From: Favolaschia claudopus
Lineage: Eukaryota > Basidiomycota > Agaricomycetes > Agaricales > Mycenaceae
Direction: 5' to 3'
DNA: 64,000 nt
NCBI GenBank assembly: GCA_037176885.1
Contig: JAWWNJ010000020.1
Location: 2,046,001-2,110,000, forward strand
Shown piece by piece: positions 41,291-52,666 of this stretch. The translations under genes and the position numbers were made by a program. Numbering within the stretch: the stretch's first letter is position 1; the number at the start of each line of letters is the position of its first letter. The notes below the pieces were generated by a model. The model worked only from the letters and a program-made list of their open reading frames with translations. It was not told the origin of the DNA and ran no database searches.

Positions 41291-42191
41291 GCTCGAGTGC
41301 AGGGCGCCCGCGCATGAAGCCCCCTCGATTGAGAGGCGGGTTCGGCGCTCATCGATAGGCCTACTGTGTAGAGGGGTAAGCAAGACGGGGACCTGGCTGC
41401 GTGAGCATACATCAGCAGGACGGCGAGAGGTGGGACTGGGAGTATAAAATGAGAAGAACCACGACATCTGCATAACCACAATTACGGGGCAGAAATGAAC
41501 AACGGCAATGTTGGCGCGCTGGCAGGGGAATGGATGCTGTGAGGTTGCAGCACGACACTCCCACCAGCAAGCGGAGAGAGAAGGCTGAGAATGGGGCAAG
41601 CAGCAAGAGAGCAGAGGGTGAGAGAAAGAGTGAGGTGGCAGTCTCAGCCCAAAGTATATACAGTGGCGGCGGGATCTGATGCGATCATGCCACCCCCCAA
41701 AAAATGATGGGGCCCCAATCGACTCCACTTGCAACAAAATTTCCAGAAATGGGCTGTTCTATCTTTAGGGGTGGATCCCGCCGCCATATAAGGTGGAGGG
41801 CGTGGGAAGCCCGCACCCTTGTGTCAGCAGTCACAGTGACGTTTGTCACACGTTTATACCACCACCCAGAGGGCACTTAGGGTCAAAATTTTACATAGAA
41901 ATACAAGCTACAGGGTAGTAAATGAGATTCTATGAAGAGTTTTGTTCAAAAAGTTCAAGGGAGGAAAGATATAAAAGGGTGTGACATGGGTGTGACAATT
42001 TTTTTGAAGTGTGCCAATCGTGTTTTCCAAAGTGCGGCATTTTTGAAAAAAACATTTGGAACGCACCGCCACATGTTCGAGACATGCCGGGCTCATCCAT
42101 TGGGTCTTCTGAGGTGATTTATACCTCTCAATATCTCAGATAAGTGCAAGAAAATGCCGGAGGAAGAATACCAAGGCCTCCGCCCCTCGAA
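41291..42191. other. Non-coding, with MITE debris
   Basis: It contains the MITE fragment at 41661-41790 and, at 41791-41830, a block GGTGGAGGGCGTGGGAAGCC that is inverted at 48495-48530 on the far side of the Plavaka-like element. No gene. Confidence 0.5.
41661..41790. mobile_element. MITE of the CAGTGGCGGC family
   Basis: Left end CAGTGGCGGCGGGATC after TA; right end GATCCCGCCGCC lacks the last bases. The internal segment AAATGGGCTGTTCTAT followed by AGGGGTGG recurs inverted at the window end (63936-63975). Confidence 0.65.
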
Positions 42192-42413
42192 CCCAGTCAA
42201 AATCGGTCATGCTGGGTTATGCGCCGATCGGCTGATTTCTGCCAGACCTGCTGAAATCTGCTGTCGTCTACTCTTCTACATTTTCTTGTATCTAATTTCA
42301 ACACGGAAATCGTAAAACCTGTTTTTGTTGCGATGAAAATACATTTTTATGACTGGAAACAAAATCAAAGTCGAAATTGCATGTCACAAATTTTCATTTC
42401 AAGTCCATCTGCG

Positions 42414-45400
42414 CTATTCCGCCTCCGTAACCTCCTGCCCTTCTGCATCTACTGCCGCATCCGCCGCGTCCTCTTCGTCCTCTGGCTCCGTAAAACCACC
42501 AAGAATGCCAATTTCAAATCCCGATTCTTCCCATACAAACCATCGCACATCTGATTCATCTGGCTCGATATGATGGTCGTGCGGCTGCATGGATACAGCT
42601 GTTCGAATACACTCAACAGGGACGACTCGCAGACCCTCGGCACCCAGGTGAACTGAAGACCAGACAGTCCACTCGGAATCGACCAGTAAATCCTGGTCCG
42701 GCGGGCCAAAGAGAATAACAAGCGCAAAACCGCGATCTTGGTCCTCGACCTTGAATTTGAAGAAGTATAGAACTTCTGCGAATTCTGTGTTGCCATCGAC
42801 AGAGAGCTAGAACAACACATCCAATGAGTCGGCATTTCAGACTCGGAGGATAGAAAATGACAAGGCAAGCTCACCCGCACGCAACGAGACATTCGAAGTT
42901 TCTCTGGTGCTTTGAGGTTCTCCTTCCACGCAGACCGTGCAAGTTGCCCATTTGGAAGTCTGAGCCGCGCCCACCGGATGAGCTTAACTTTGCTTCGTTC
43001 ATGAAAAGAAACCCCCGTCAATTCCTCCATTGCCTCCTTTATCACATAATTCTCTTCCTCGCTGATTCCCCCAAGCCGCTTGTCCTTCGCACGCAGCATA
43101 ACATAACCATTACCTGCATCCCAACTTCCGCGCGGGAGTCTTGGCTTGTCGGGATCGAGTTTGGGTATCAAAATTTTGATTGCGTTAACTTGCGCTCTTC
43201 GAACGGCGCGTTCTGAGAGATTTTTGAATGGATTTGACGGCTGCTTGATCTCCTCGCCTAGGTTCCCGATTGTTCGTTCCAGAGTACATTGACTTGACAG
43301 CCCTAGAGGACCGACACGCTGAGTCTCGGGAGCAACGTGGAGGACGGCGTGAATGCATGGCCGAACAAAGTGAAGGCGGTCAACACGGCGCTGATAGTAT
43401 AGCTCCTCGTACTCTTGATGGAAGGCGCAGAGAAGGCGATGGGCATGAACGAGCTGATCGGTAGGTATGCCGTCTGCGTGCTGATGCAGGATTTGGAATG
43501 CGCGCGCATACTTGCAGTAATTCTTCCAGTATTTGTGTGGGAGGACGTTGTAGAGAAGAGCGGGCGCCAGACCGAATAGATATCCCTGCCATTCCTTTGC
43601 TTTGTACCCGCTGGAGATCTTCTCGGCAATATTGCGAGGAGGGCGGTCATATGATCCCGGAATGTACTGACGTGAATCCTCGACCTGTTTGCCGTGTTTT
43701 TTCCACAAGGCTGGATCTCTGAATACAGCGAAATCCCAGGTCGTGATGTCGTCGGTGGGCTCACATTTGATAGTGCCACGCCACAGCGAAGTGAACATGT
43801 CGCCGTGATTGAGAGTGGGAAGGTGCATGAAGTCGGAGCCAAAGATGCTGGGTATGCCGAGCATGCGGTTGGGAGGGAGACCAGAAAAGATACTGGGCTT
43901 TGAAATACCGGTTCTCAAGCGTCGTTCTCTGAACATGGCTTCAGTCTCTGACGCGAGCAACCATCGCAAATTCCTCTCGTATTCCTCTTTCGAGCCACCG
44001 TGAACATCACTGGGCAGAATGTCGGGATGATTACAGTCGGCGACGGTGTAATTGTCGGGCTGGAGAAGGACGGGGTAGTAGTGACCGCCGCCGGGCTTGT
44101 GGCGGCCAACAACATCACAGTAAAGACGGCATCCGTAGCGACCGTGATGCCCAACAAGACCGCTGTGATGAACAATCCCAGGACCGTCCGCTGTATCTAG
44201 CAATAGGAAAGGTCGGCTCTTAAATTGTTTCTTTTGGCGTCCATCATATATAACCAGTCCTTCCCTCTGCAGTCCGGCTAGGTGGCGCATGCCTGGATAC
44301 ATGAACGAGTCGACATTCTTTGGCGGATTCGGACCAGGTATAACTCCTCCAGGCATGACATACTTCTTCTTGTAGCGAAGTGTCGGAGCGAGGTCGAAGA
44401 AAAACCCAGATATAAATCCAGGTATCGGATGACTTGTGTGCGTATAGCTGTGCGCCGTCAATTGAGCTCAGGAGAACGGTATCTTCGTCGGTGATGTAGC
44501 CATTTATCACAGCTTCGAGATATCCATCGCCGCAGTAGACTTCATCAAATTTATCCAGCTTTCCTCCATTACGACGAAACTCCTCCACAATCTCGCGTGT
44601 TCGCGAGGCGCGGTAGCGCATGTTGTCCGCTCCCTCAGGACTCCTCCACATTGCCTGTATCTGTGGACCAACGGGTATCGTGTAGAACTCCTGCCTCGCA
44701 ACTCGAGAGTCTGGCTCCCATCGAGATTCCTTGCATAGTCGGCAGGTGTCATCATCCTCGAATGGACCAGTGTAGGCGAGACAACTGTTGGGGCACATGT
44801 CATTCTTTATTGGGGAGATACCGGTGAGTTCGGCCACTCGGGATTTGATTTCAGCAAGCGAGAGGAGGTTGTCGTCGGGATGATGTTCCATTGCAGCGTT
44901 AATAGCATCTGTGTAGGTCTGTTCGGATGCGTTCGACGTAGCAAGAAAGAGTCGGAGGGAATGAAGGAGGTCCGGGTCGTCAGCAATATTGCCTGGATCT
45001 TCTAGTGGAGCCTGTAAACGATCCAGAGCTGCAGCGCCAATAACCTCGTCTGATAATTTGGCGTCTCGTACACCGCGCGCGAATTGCATCGCAATTTTCA
45101 AGCTTTCGAGGTGAGGCTCGATATCGAGGATGGATATCTGCTCTGGTTCGGGGGTGTCCCGATGTGTGGTCGGTGGAGGAGAAGGGCCTCGTGGGGGAGA
45201 ATTGTCGTCGTTGTGATCCTCTCTGTCAGCTGTCTGGTCTCTTATCATCTCAGGCTGACTCTCCAGCGGTTGGGTAGATGGCGAGCTAAGGACCCTCTGG
45301 TCTGCGGCGATATTCGTCAACAAAATCAAGACATCAAAGTGTTACACCACATACCTGCAAGACCCAGATGGAGACGAGTCGGATTCCCTTGATCTTCGAG

Positions 45401-45673
45401 GCGAGGTTTTTTAGGCGGGGGTTCTGGCGAATGAGACGATAGCCGGCGGAGGTTTGGAAGCGCAGGATCATCGTCTTCACCAATTGACTGGTTGCTATGC
45501 TGTCCAGACCCAGAGCCAACATCCTGACTGGTACCCGCAGACTCGGACTCAGGCGGTTCTCGTAGAATATGCATATGTAGTAGTCCGGGGTTGCGTGCTC
45601 CCGTATGTGAATAGTATGTTGTTTTGCCGACATTTTTACCATTACACTTGTTACAGTCGCAGCAGTAGTCCAT
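42414..45673 (-). pseudogene. Tnp2-type (CACTA/Plavaka) transposase, one frameshift
   Basis: Exons on the minus strand: 45355-45673, 42875-45301 and 42414-42806, with introns of 53 and 68 bp that keep frame. The N-terminus is a Cys-rich start (MDYCCDCNKCNGK), followed by a Cys-type zinc motif (CPNSCLAYTGPFEDDDTCRL CKESRWE). The Tnp2 core has KFDEVYCGDGYLEAVINGYI, GAQLYAHKSSDTW, then KKKYVMPGGVIPGPNPPKNV, DLMHL-like SDFMHLPTLNHGDMFTSLWR and QCTLERTIGNLGEEIKQPSN. A single extra base in the A5 run at 44400-44404 (T run on the coding strand) shifts the frame between W-V-F and D-L-A-P; otherwise the roughly 1050-residue protein is open. This could be a recent mutation or a base-calling error. The product would excise and insert the element through its TIRs. 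Confidence 0.8.
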
Positions 45674-45850
45674 TTGGAGGGCTAGGGCGGAGAAAGGCGC
45701 GTCGATAGACGCGTAAATTGGGACGTTGACGCGACAAGTAACACCAAGTCACAAATGTGACATCACCGTGTCACTCTTCTCCTCGTCCACCACACTCGTC
45801 GTCAACGTGTTCTCTGCGCTCGTGTAGTGACTTCTCTGCATGCTCTGACA

Positions 45851-48009
45851 ATGTTTCTCGACTACCAGTTTCCTGAGGACTTTTCTCAGCTCTCTCAGTC
45901 TCAGCAACCTCTATCTACATCAGCAGAATTCACTCAGTCTTTGCCTTCGAATTCGGCACTTTGGATGTCACCTATGGACGAAACAGCCCCATCTGCACGC
46001 TCAAGGGCCTCTAGTACAACCTCTACTCTCAAATCTACCCCCGGAAATTCACCTTTGCTCCTTCAAGTACTTTTAAAGTAATTCGATGTGGGCGCTGTGC
46101 TGACGAGCTCCCAGCATCAATTACTGCGCCCAGCACCGAACATTCTCGCATTGGCTTCGGGAGAAGACCTTCTGCAGGCCGGCAATGCAGCTTATATCGG
46201 CCTCATGATGGAAAGAAACATATTTGAAGGCCAATTGGCTGAGTCTCGGTGCATGAATTCACCTGGTCGATTGTGTCATGCAGCTCATACATATCGCTCT
46301 CAGCGATCATTACCAGAAGCTTCTTGCCCAAATAACCTCGCTACGCACCGGTGAAGACACTTCCGGATTCGCCACGTCGGCTCTGCCTTCCACCGCATCA
46401 ACGCTCCAACCGAAGGACACCGGCGACTTTCCTGGCGTGAAATGGTGGACTCAAAAGGACTATGACAAGGACACCAATAATCTTTCTACTATCGACTCCG
46501 AAGACGAGGATGACACTAGTGCCAAGAAGTACAAAGGCTATCCATGGGTCGAAAACAAAGACGGTGTTCCTCTCGATAAGCAACAATCTAAAGCTCTGGC
46601 AGCCCATCTCCGAACTGCCTTGAACTTTGTAGGTAACAAACGGCGTGCCCCCTCTCACTGGTCTGACGCCGACTTGGAAATCGTCAAATACGTGCGAAGC
46701 GAGATGTATACCGCCTACCCCGACCTTCGACTCTGCCTACACCACTGGAAACTCAATGCGATCATCACTCTAGTCTACCCCTCGTGGAAACGAGGCTGGG
46801 TTCAGAACGGTGGCTATATACTCAAGGGAGAAGAAGAGAACGAGCCGAACGTGTCGGGGAAAGGGAAAAAACGCAAACGAGAGGCAAAAGCATCGGAGTC
46901 TGCGGTTATCGTAAAGAAGGCAAAGTCAACAGATCCCCCGGCTCCCAGTTCCGACCAAGCAACGCCCGCAGCAGCGCCTACAACATCCGAGCATTCTTCT
47001 GTCCTCCCCTCGTCTTCCCTTTCCACGCCTTCTGATATAAATTCTGTGACGCAGCCGCTCCCCGACCCAACACTTGCACTGTCCTCAAACCCAAGTACTT
47101 CTTCGGCGACGAACGTACAACTGGCTGTGCAACCCACTACACCGGAATCACCGTCCAACGCCACTACGACTGTCAACTCGTCTTCCGGAAATGTAGCGCC
47201 ACCTCCCTCAGATACTACCCTCAATGATACGACCAATACACCGCGCCCCGTCAAACCCACAACGGCGACTAAACCAGCTCCGAAGCCCGCATTCAAAGTA
47301 CGTGATCTACAGCCCGTCTGAGCAGCTACTAACAGTTTATCAAATGGCCCTCAGAGCGCCAATCTATTTGGCTTGTAAGTTTATTCTCTTGTTACATTCT
47401 GGGAAGTTCTGAATCATTTCAGCGGAGCTTCTCGACCATCTCGCATCTCAGCGCCAATCTCGAAACTAGACACGTTAGCGGCACTTGCAACCTCTACAGC
47501 ACCAGCAGCTACTGGAGGAACGGCGCCTGCGACGCAAATACCCGACATTGTACAGCAATCCGGGCAATCCCAAGGTACGCAATTCCCTTTAATTCATCAT
47601 ACTAAGTACTTACACCGTTTACAGGCGTGGGCGGATCTACTTCATCGGATACAGCATCGCTCCCATCATCGCACACCATCGGCAAAGAAAAGGCACCTAA
47701 GCGTACGAAAAACCCCGACGCCGTCCTAAAAGCCAATCAGACCAACTCTGCGAGGTCTTTACATCTTCCCTTCTTGCCGCTGTCATATGCTGACCATACG
47801 CAAGAAATCTATGCATTCAAGATTACTTGGCGGCTTGACCCGGACAAAAGCCGACAACGCGGGAGTTCGATGAATATTGGGAGGGGTTGACCGCAGTACA
47901 GAAAGAGGTTCGTCGTCCGACCTACTTCAGTTGACCTGAGCTTACCTATCTTTGACAGCCGTTTTCGAAGCGGAGCAAGGCAGCAAATGCCGAGAAGAAA
48001 GCGGGGAAG
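45851..48009 (+). pseudogene. Accessory gene of the Plavaka-like element
   Basis: A spliced plus-strand gene reading away from the transposase. Exon 1 (MFLDYQFPEDFSQLSQSQQP) is Ser/Gln-rich. The central exon (46278-47302) contains GDFPGVKWWTQKDYDKDTNN, then YPWVENKDGVPLDKQQSKAL, ADLEIVKYVRSEMYTAYPDL and RLCLHHWKLNAIITLVYPSW, a block I recall from many basidiomycete repeat-linked proteins. It is followed by a Lys-rich stretch (GKGKKRKREAKAS) and a Ser/Thr/Pro-rich tail. Introns at about 47303-47335, 47373-47422 and 47574-47624 look normal. Near 47825-47850 the expected frame meets a TGA, and a join near 46262 is unresolved, so this copy is probably broken. A role in regulating transposition is inference only. 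Confidence 0.65.
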
Positions 48010-48409
48010 GTGTGCCCGGTATTTCTGCGCCAGCTATCTCTAACGCGCCACAGGCAACGTGAACGGTGATATCAGCGGAGGCTCGGGTCACCACACGGTG
48101 TGCCAACCTCTGTCGGCCGGCGACTGGTGGGGTGAGGGAACGGGCGGCGAGGATTGGGTGGAGCGGGGCAGCTACGCTGGCAGCGATGGCAGAGGCCCGA
48201 AGCGCTAGGAAGCAAGTGGATTGTATAGCATAATTTACAAATACAAAGCAACAGATTCTAGCAGGTCTTGTCGAAATTAGCATATCCCAGCAGCAACCAG
48301 CAATTTTTCAACCTGCTCCAGTTCGGAAAAGTTGCTAATATTTGCTGAAAGCAGGACGGCAGAAATCAGCCGATCGGCGCATAACCCAGCATGACCGATT
48401 TTGACTGGG

Positions 48410-49856
48410 CCTCAAAATCAGCATAAATAAATAAAATTTTGTGTCGAACCCTGAGATTTGGAACCTCCCACGGTCACATGTGCTGCTGACATAAGGGTGT
48501 GGGCTTCCCACGCCCTCCACCTTGCCCCCCGTGACATGGCGAAATTCACTCTGTCTCACTCTCAGTGTCTGTTGGGACAATTGGAGTTCGCGCTTTCTTT
48601 CAGAGTTACACAAGCTCCCCCTTCGCTGTAAGCCGGGAACCGGCATTACAAAACATACATTTTTATCGCTGGGTAACGGAGACTACTTTACGGCATGGGA
48701 TGCTTCCAAAAGATCGATGCTGCACCATTATGTGATCAAACAAGCTTTTCTGCTGAGCGCTCTCACCTCTTGCCCACCTCGCTCCACCATCTCAATATCC
48801 CGCCGAACCACTCGAAAACAGCTTAAGGAATCAAACTCGCATCTTAATACTCGTCTCGCACCTCTTGTAATTTTGTTTCACGATCTTAACTCATTGCAGA
48901 GAAGCCCGTACCTTCCGCTCGTTTGTGGACCAAAAAGGAGATGAGTCCGTGATCCATCTTTCTCCCGAGTGCTACTTTCCATGTACTTCACTAGAAACGC
49001 TCCTGCGCTTGATGCCTAAATCACGACATAGGCTTTCTAGAAAGCAGGCATTGCGCATTGCGGTGAGCTTCCCTCAGAGGGTAAGTATGTACACCGTGCA
49101 CTTCCTTGTCATTTTTCATAAGCAGTGATTGCCAGACAAGTCACCAAATCAAGGCGGCCTACATTTGCCTCGAGCTCATGGATAAACTTCCTATGCCCCG
49201 CACCACAGTCTCAGATGAGATTGTGGGATGCTGCCTCGCTTCAATCAGCGCAATCAACGTGCTATAGGTGTAGGGAAATACAATGAAAGATGGAGCAAAA
49301 ATGGCACGAAAAGGAATGAACGACCCTATTTGTATGCTTCCGAAAACTACTGTACGTGCCTGTATGGGAGAAACCGTCAAAAAAATCCTGACGCTCCAGG
49401 AAAATTTGGATTTTCCAGGAATTTTCGCTTGATTGGGGGAGCTTGCTCCCCCTTTTATCAGACGGGCACCCAATGTTGATGCGGTGCTGAGCAAGTGATG
49501 GGTGCTTGTGATGGCTGCTGTCAGCTGTCATAAGAGCATCTTCCGAGTTATGCGGTCCTCCTCCGTGTGATCCAAGGCTGTCCCGCAGTGATGCTTTCTC
49601 ATCCACCATGATGGCGGGGTCGTTCCAAGTGAAGCGGCCCTCTTTTAACTGTGCCGCACATCCGGAGCTCTGATTCTGAGATGCCCTGGCAGCTGATAGA
49701 GGATTACTTGAATAAATTGAAGTTCTGACTGGAGCTCGTGAGGATAGCACACTTACTGTTCAGACAACTTTAGGGTCCATTCAGAATGTAGAAGCCTGAT
49801 GGTTCAATGTTCAATGCTCAACTGCGGCACAACTCCGGCCTACTGTAAAAGAGTCA
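48410..49856. other. No clear gene; repeat blocks
   Basis: It contains the CAAGCTCCCCC..GTAAGCCGGGAACCGG block (48612-48650) and the GGGGGAGC hairpin (49435-49452), both shared with 7.6-8.9 kb, in the same relative arrangement about 0.8 kb apart. A few open frames (for example 48522-48944) show no domain. Confidence 0.45.
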
Positions 49857-50093
49857 AGGAATTTTCTTGGACCATCTTAGATCAACAGCTTCTGTGAATG
49901 CGCTCACAGCCTCCTGATCCCGACCGCAAGCAGCAAGGGATAAGCCCATGTCGTGCAGTGCATCACCAAGGGATATGCCCATATTGTGCAGTGCAGCACC
50001 AAGCCCGCTGTTCTGACGCAACATGCGGTACAGGTTCACAGCCTCGCTGAATGCTTCAACAGCTTTCTCCTCGCGCCCGAGACTCGACAGATA

Positions 50094-50566
50094 CAGTCGA
50101 ACCTCTCTTAACCCATACCTCTCGGTGGATGGCCAAGGCTATGGGTTATGAGAGGGTATGGGTTGATGGGGGCATTACATAATATTTAAATTCAATATTT
50201 TCTTTAAATAAATAGGTGTCAACACAGATTTTAAACCAAATCTACGCATGATCAGCTTGCGCACACTTTTTGCGTCTTGATGTAGATTCCCGACCAAGCC
50301 GATGGTTCATAACCGTCGTCGGCAAGTCGTCGGACCATGATATTCGACGGATCCGCTGACATAATCCGTCGATAACCGAGGTCCGAGGAGCCAAAATTGC
50401 CATTTTAGGGCATGTTCACTATGGGTTTTCGACTCAAATGGCTATGGGTTATGGGTTACCGGAAAATTATGGAATTTCCCTGCAAACCACCATGGTTTTT
50501 CAAGATTTCTATGGGTTAAGAGGGGGTATGGCTTGATAGGAGTATGGGTTACGAGAGGTTCGACTG
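50094..50566. mobile_element. Pogo/mariner-type MITE, 473 bp, TA-flanked
   Basis: The ends CAGTCGAACCTCTCTTAACC and inverse GGGTTACGAGAGGTTCGACTG (one or two mismatches) are flanked by TA at 50092-50093 and 50567-50568. The terminal CAGT.GAACC is typical of pogo/Tigger/Fot1 elements. Inner arms carry several copies of TATGGGTTA. It lies inside a TPR codon stretch. Confidence 0.85.
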
Positions 50567-50681
50567 TATCCGCCTTTGCTGTAAAGGCTTTGTGCAAGCT
50601 CAGGAGTAGCGCCCAAGTCTAGCTGAGCAGCCTGGCGTCGGACAATTACCGTTTCTTCACAACGTTGCAATGCGTCGAAAC

Positions 50682-51212
50682 CTCCAACCTTTTAGTTTTT
50701 GTTTGCGCCCGAGGGCAAAACAAACGGAAACGGTAATAAACGTTTGGAAAACCTTTTTAATCGTTTTAAACGGATGTTGGGGCGGCCCGGAGCGGCATGG
50801 GTCAAATCACAGAGATCCCACTTCTCGAACTTGACTAAAAGGTATGAGAAGGTATCAAATGAGTGGAACAATGTTTGATTGACTTACACAGTGTGTGCAC
50901 TCATCGCTGGACCGTGTTTCACTTTGCTCAGCAGGCATCAAGATGTTGCGCCGTCTCGAGGCCGAATATTCTGCCGCCTTGAGGGACTGATTTGACACTC
51001 AGGATCAACGAAGGATCAATACAGGTTCCAATTGGCATAGAAACGGTGGCTCACAGGATGTTCCGCACACTGATCTGCCTGATGAAAGTAAGTAACCGTT
51101 TAATCGTTTGTTTTATTTTTGTTTACCGTTTGTCGACCTCGGTAAAACAAACGAAAAAAGAAACGGATATAACCGTGTAAAACGTTTGCACACGGAAACG
51201 GTTGGAGCCTTA
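50682..51212. mobile_element. hAT-like MITE, 531 bp, TSD GTCGAAAC
   Basis: Identical 8-bp GTCGAAAC at 50674-50681 and 51213-51220; inner ends CTCCAACC and GGTTGGAG are inverted, with the left end lacking the terminal TAAGG present on the right. The interior contains AAACGGAAACGGTAATAAACG-like repeats at both ends and a unique centre without a gene. Confidence 0.8.
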
Positions 51213-52666
51213 GTCGAAACGGAGGTCAAGCGCTGAGAGCGAGAGCGTCATGTTGTGAAGGGTCCAGCCTAAGTTGGCCAGATGGTGCGAGCTTGAATCA
51301 TCCTCACAGAGTAGATCTGGCCGAACCTGTACTGCCTCTTTGTAGTGCCTCACCGCGTCCTCGTCGCTACCACAGCGCCGGTAAGAAAGCCCAATGTTGT
51401 GGAGCGTCGTCCCAAGATGATCCAGCATTCCAAGCCGGCGCCAGATTGGAACAGCCAGACTATACGCTGCGCGTGCTTCTCGATGACGGCTGGCGCCATC
51501 CAGCGCAAGCCCCACGGCATCGAAGCTTTGAGCGAACAAAGCCTGGTCCAGCTGCCTCTCTCCCTGGAGCTTGTCTTGCATGAACTCGCACACAAGGACT
51601 GCATCCGCGAAACGCCCTTGATTGCGGAAGACATTTTGCAGTTTATTCATGACATTGTGATCGGCCAATGTCCAGGACTTGGCTACCTGTTTAAGAAGGG
51701 TAGACGTGTTGATACCGCAGCATTCGTTCTCTGGGACTCCGACACTGATCATATCCCCTGCGACTAGGATAACGTCTGCACGCGGATGCGCCGCATGCAG
51801 ACTATCCAGCATGCCGTCAGTAGTGAGTCCGTCGAACAGGCTCATGGTTTCGAGTTGTGGTGCATTCAATTTGACCATCAGTTCAACAGCTGCTCCCTGT
51901 CTACTGAACAGGTGCAGAACCTGAAGATGCGGGAGGTGTATGGACGAGGAAACCAGGCCAGAGTAAACATCCCCATAGATTGTGAGCTGGCACTCTTTCA
52001 ACAGGACGGTGTCCATCAAAACCTGAGTCGCCATATCAGAGGCAAGATTGCCCTCCAGCTTAGTGATTCTGGACCGCGGAAGAGTAGGAGGAGGAGAGGG
52101 GATCGATCGCTCCAGATTAAGCACCACTGTTGACAGCAGCGGTAACCTGTGAGCTGGGAAAGGGCTTGATTGGGAGCCAGGATTGCCCATGAAGTAAGAC
52201 GGGGTGCGACCCGTCACATTGAGAGCCAAGCTCCGCAATTCTGGGTAATCAACATGTTCTATGGCCAGAATCGCCGTCGAGGGAAGGGTAAACTCCATGT
52301 ATTGCCACTGCTCCGCGTGTTGCTTAAGGCATTGAATAAACGGTTGAATTGCTCCTAGGAGATACTGACGCTTAGTGGGCCAAAGAGATATGGAGAGGGA
52401 GGAGGATGCTTTTGAGACCGCAGTAGATACGTCTCCATTAGCGCTAGACTGTCGTGCTCCATATCGACGTGAAATGTCGACCACATCCGGGGGACTGCCA
52501 GTGAAACTTTTCGCCACCAACTGCAGACGTGGGACAGAATGAGCGCCGACCCTTCTCCTTTGAGGGGCACTCGACCACACCCAAGCGCCAAAAGAAAAAC
52601 TTTAGATGTGACCTTGAACGGAAGGCCATCGACGGCTACCCCCGGTAGTTTGTCAAGAGGTATCAA

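Larger units (their letters stand above)
42192..48409. mobile_element. Plavaka-like CACTA (Tnp2-type) transposon, 6.2 kb
   Basis: Perfect 52-bp TIRs at 42192-42243 and 48358-48409, beginning CCCAGTCAAAATCGGTCATG. Inside are two divergent genes sharing a roughly 180-bp promoter region: a Tnp2-type transposase on the minus strand (42414-45673) and an accessory gene on the plus strand (45851-about 48009). The family normally duplicates 3 bp; I do not see a clear 3-bp match. The element appears nested in an older repeat, because GGAGGGCGTGGGAAGCC-containing blocks flank it in inverted orientation. Confidence 0.85.
49857..52666 (-). pseudogene. F-box / TPR protein gene split by two transposons
   Basis: On the minus strand, an F-box-like start (DGLPFKVTSKVFLLALGCGR, HVCSWWRKVSLAVPRMWSTF) leads after a one-base frame change near 52380 into a roughly 430-residue frame. 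That frame has an LRR-like middle (YPELRSLALNVTG, LPHLQVLHLFSRQGAAVELM) and a TPR array (LGTTLHNIGLSYRRCGSDED, AVRHYKEAVQVRPD). The TPR array is interrupted by a MITE at 50682-51212 and again at 50094-50566; removing each with one target copy keeps the frame through to AACGRDQEAVSAFTEAVDLR near 49870. F-box proteins usually recruit substrates to SCF ubiquitin ligases, and this architecture is common in agaricomycetes. The start upstream of 52666 is not resolved. Confidence 0.75.

Noticed and set aside
41062..41481. 139-codon and similar open frames across the minisatellite
   Set aside because: The repeat period is not a multiple of three and the frames simply read through GC-rich repeats.
48522..48944. 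140-codon frame as a gene
   Set aside because: It starts in repeat sequence shared with 8.8 kb and shows no domain.
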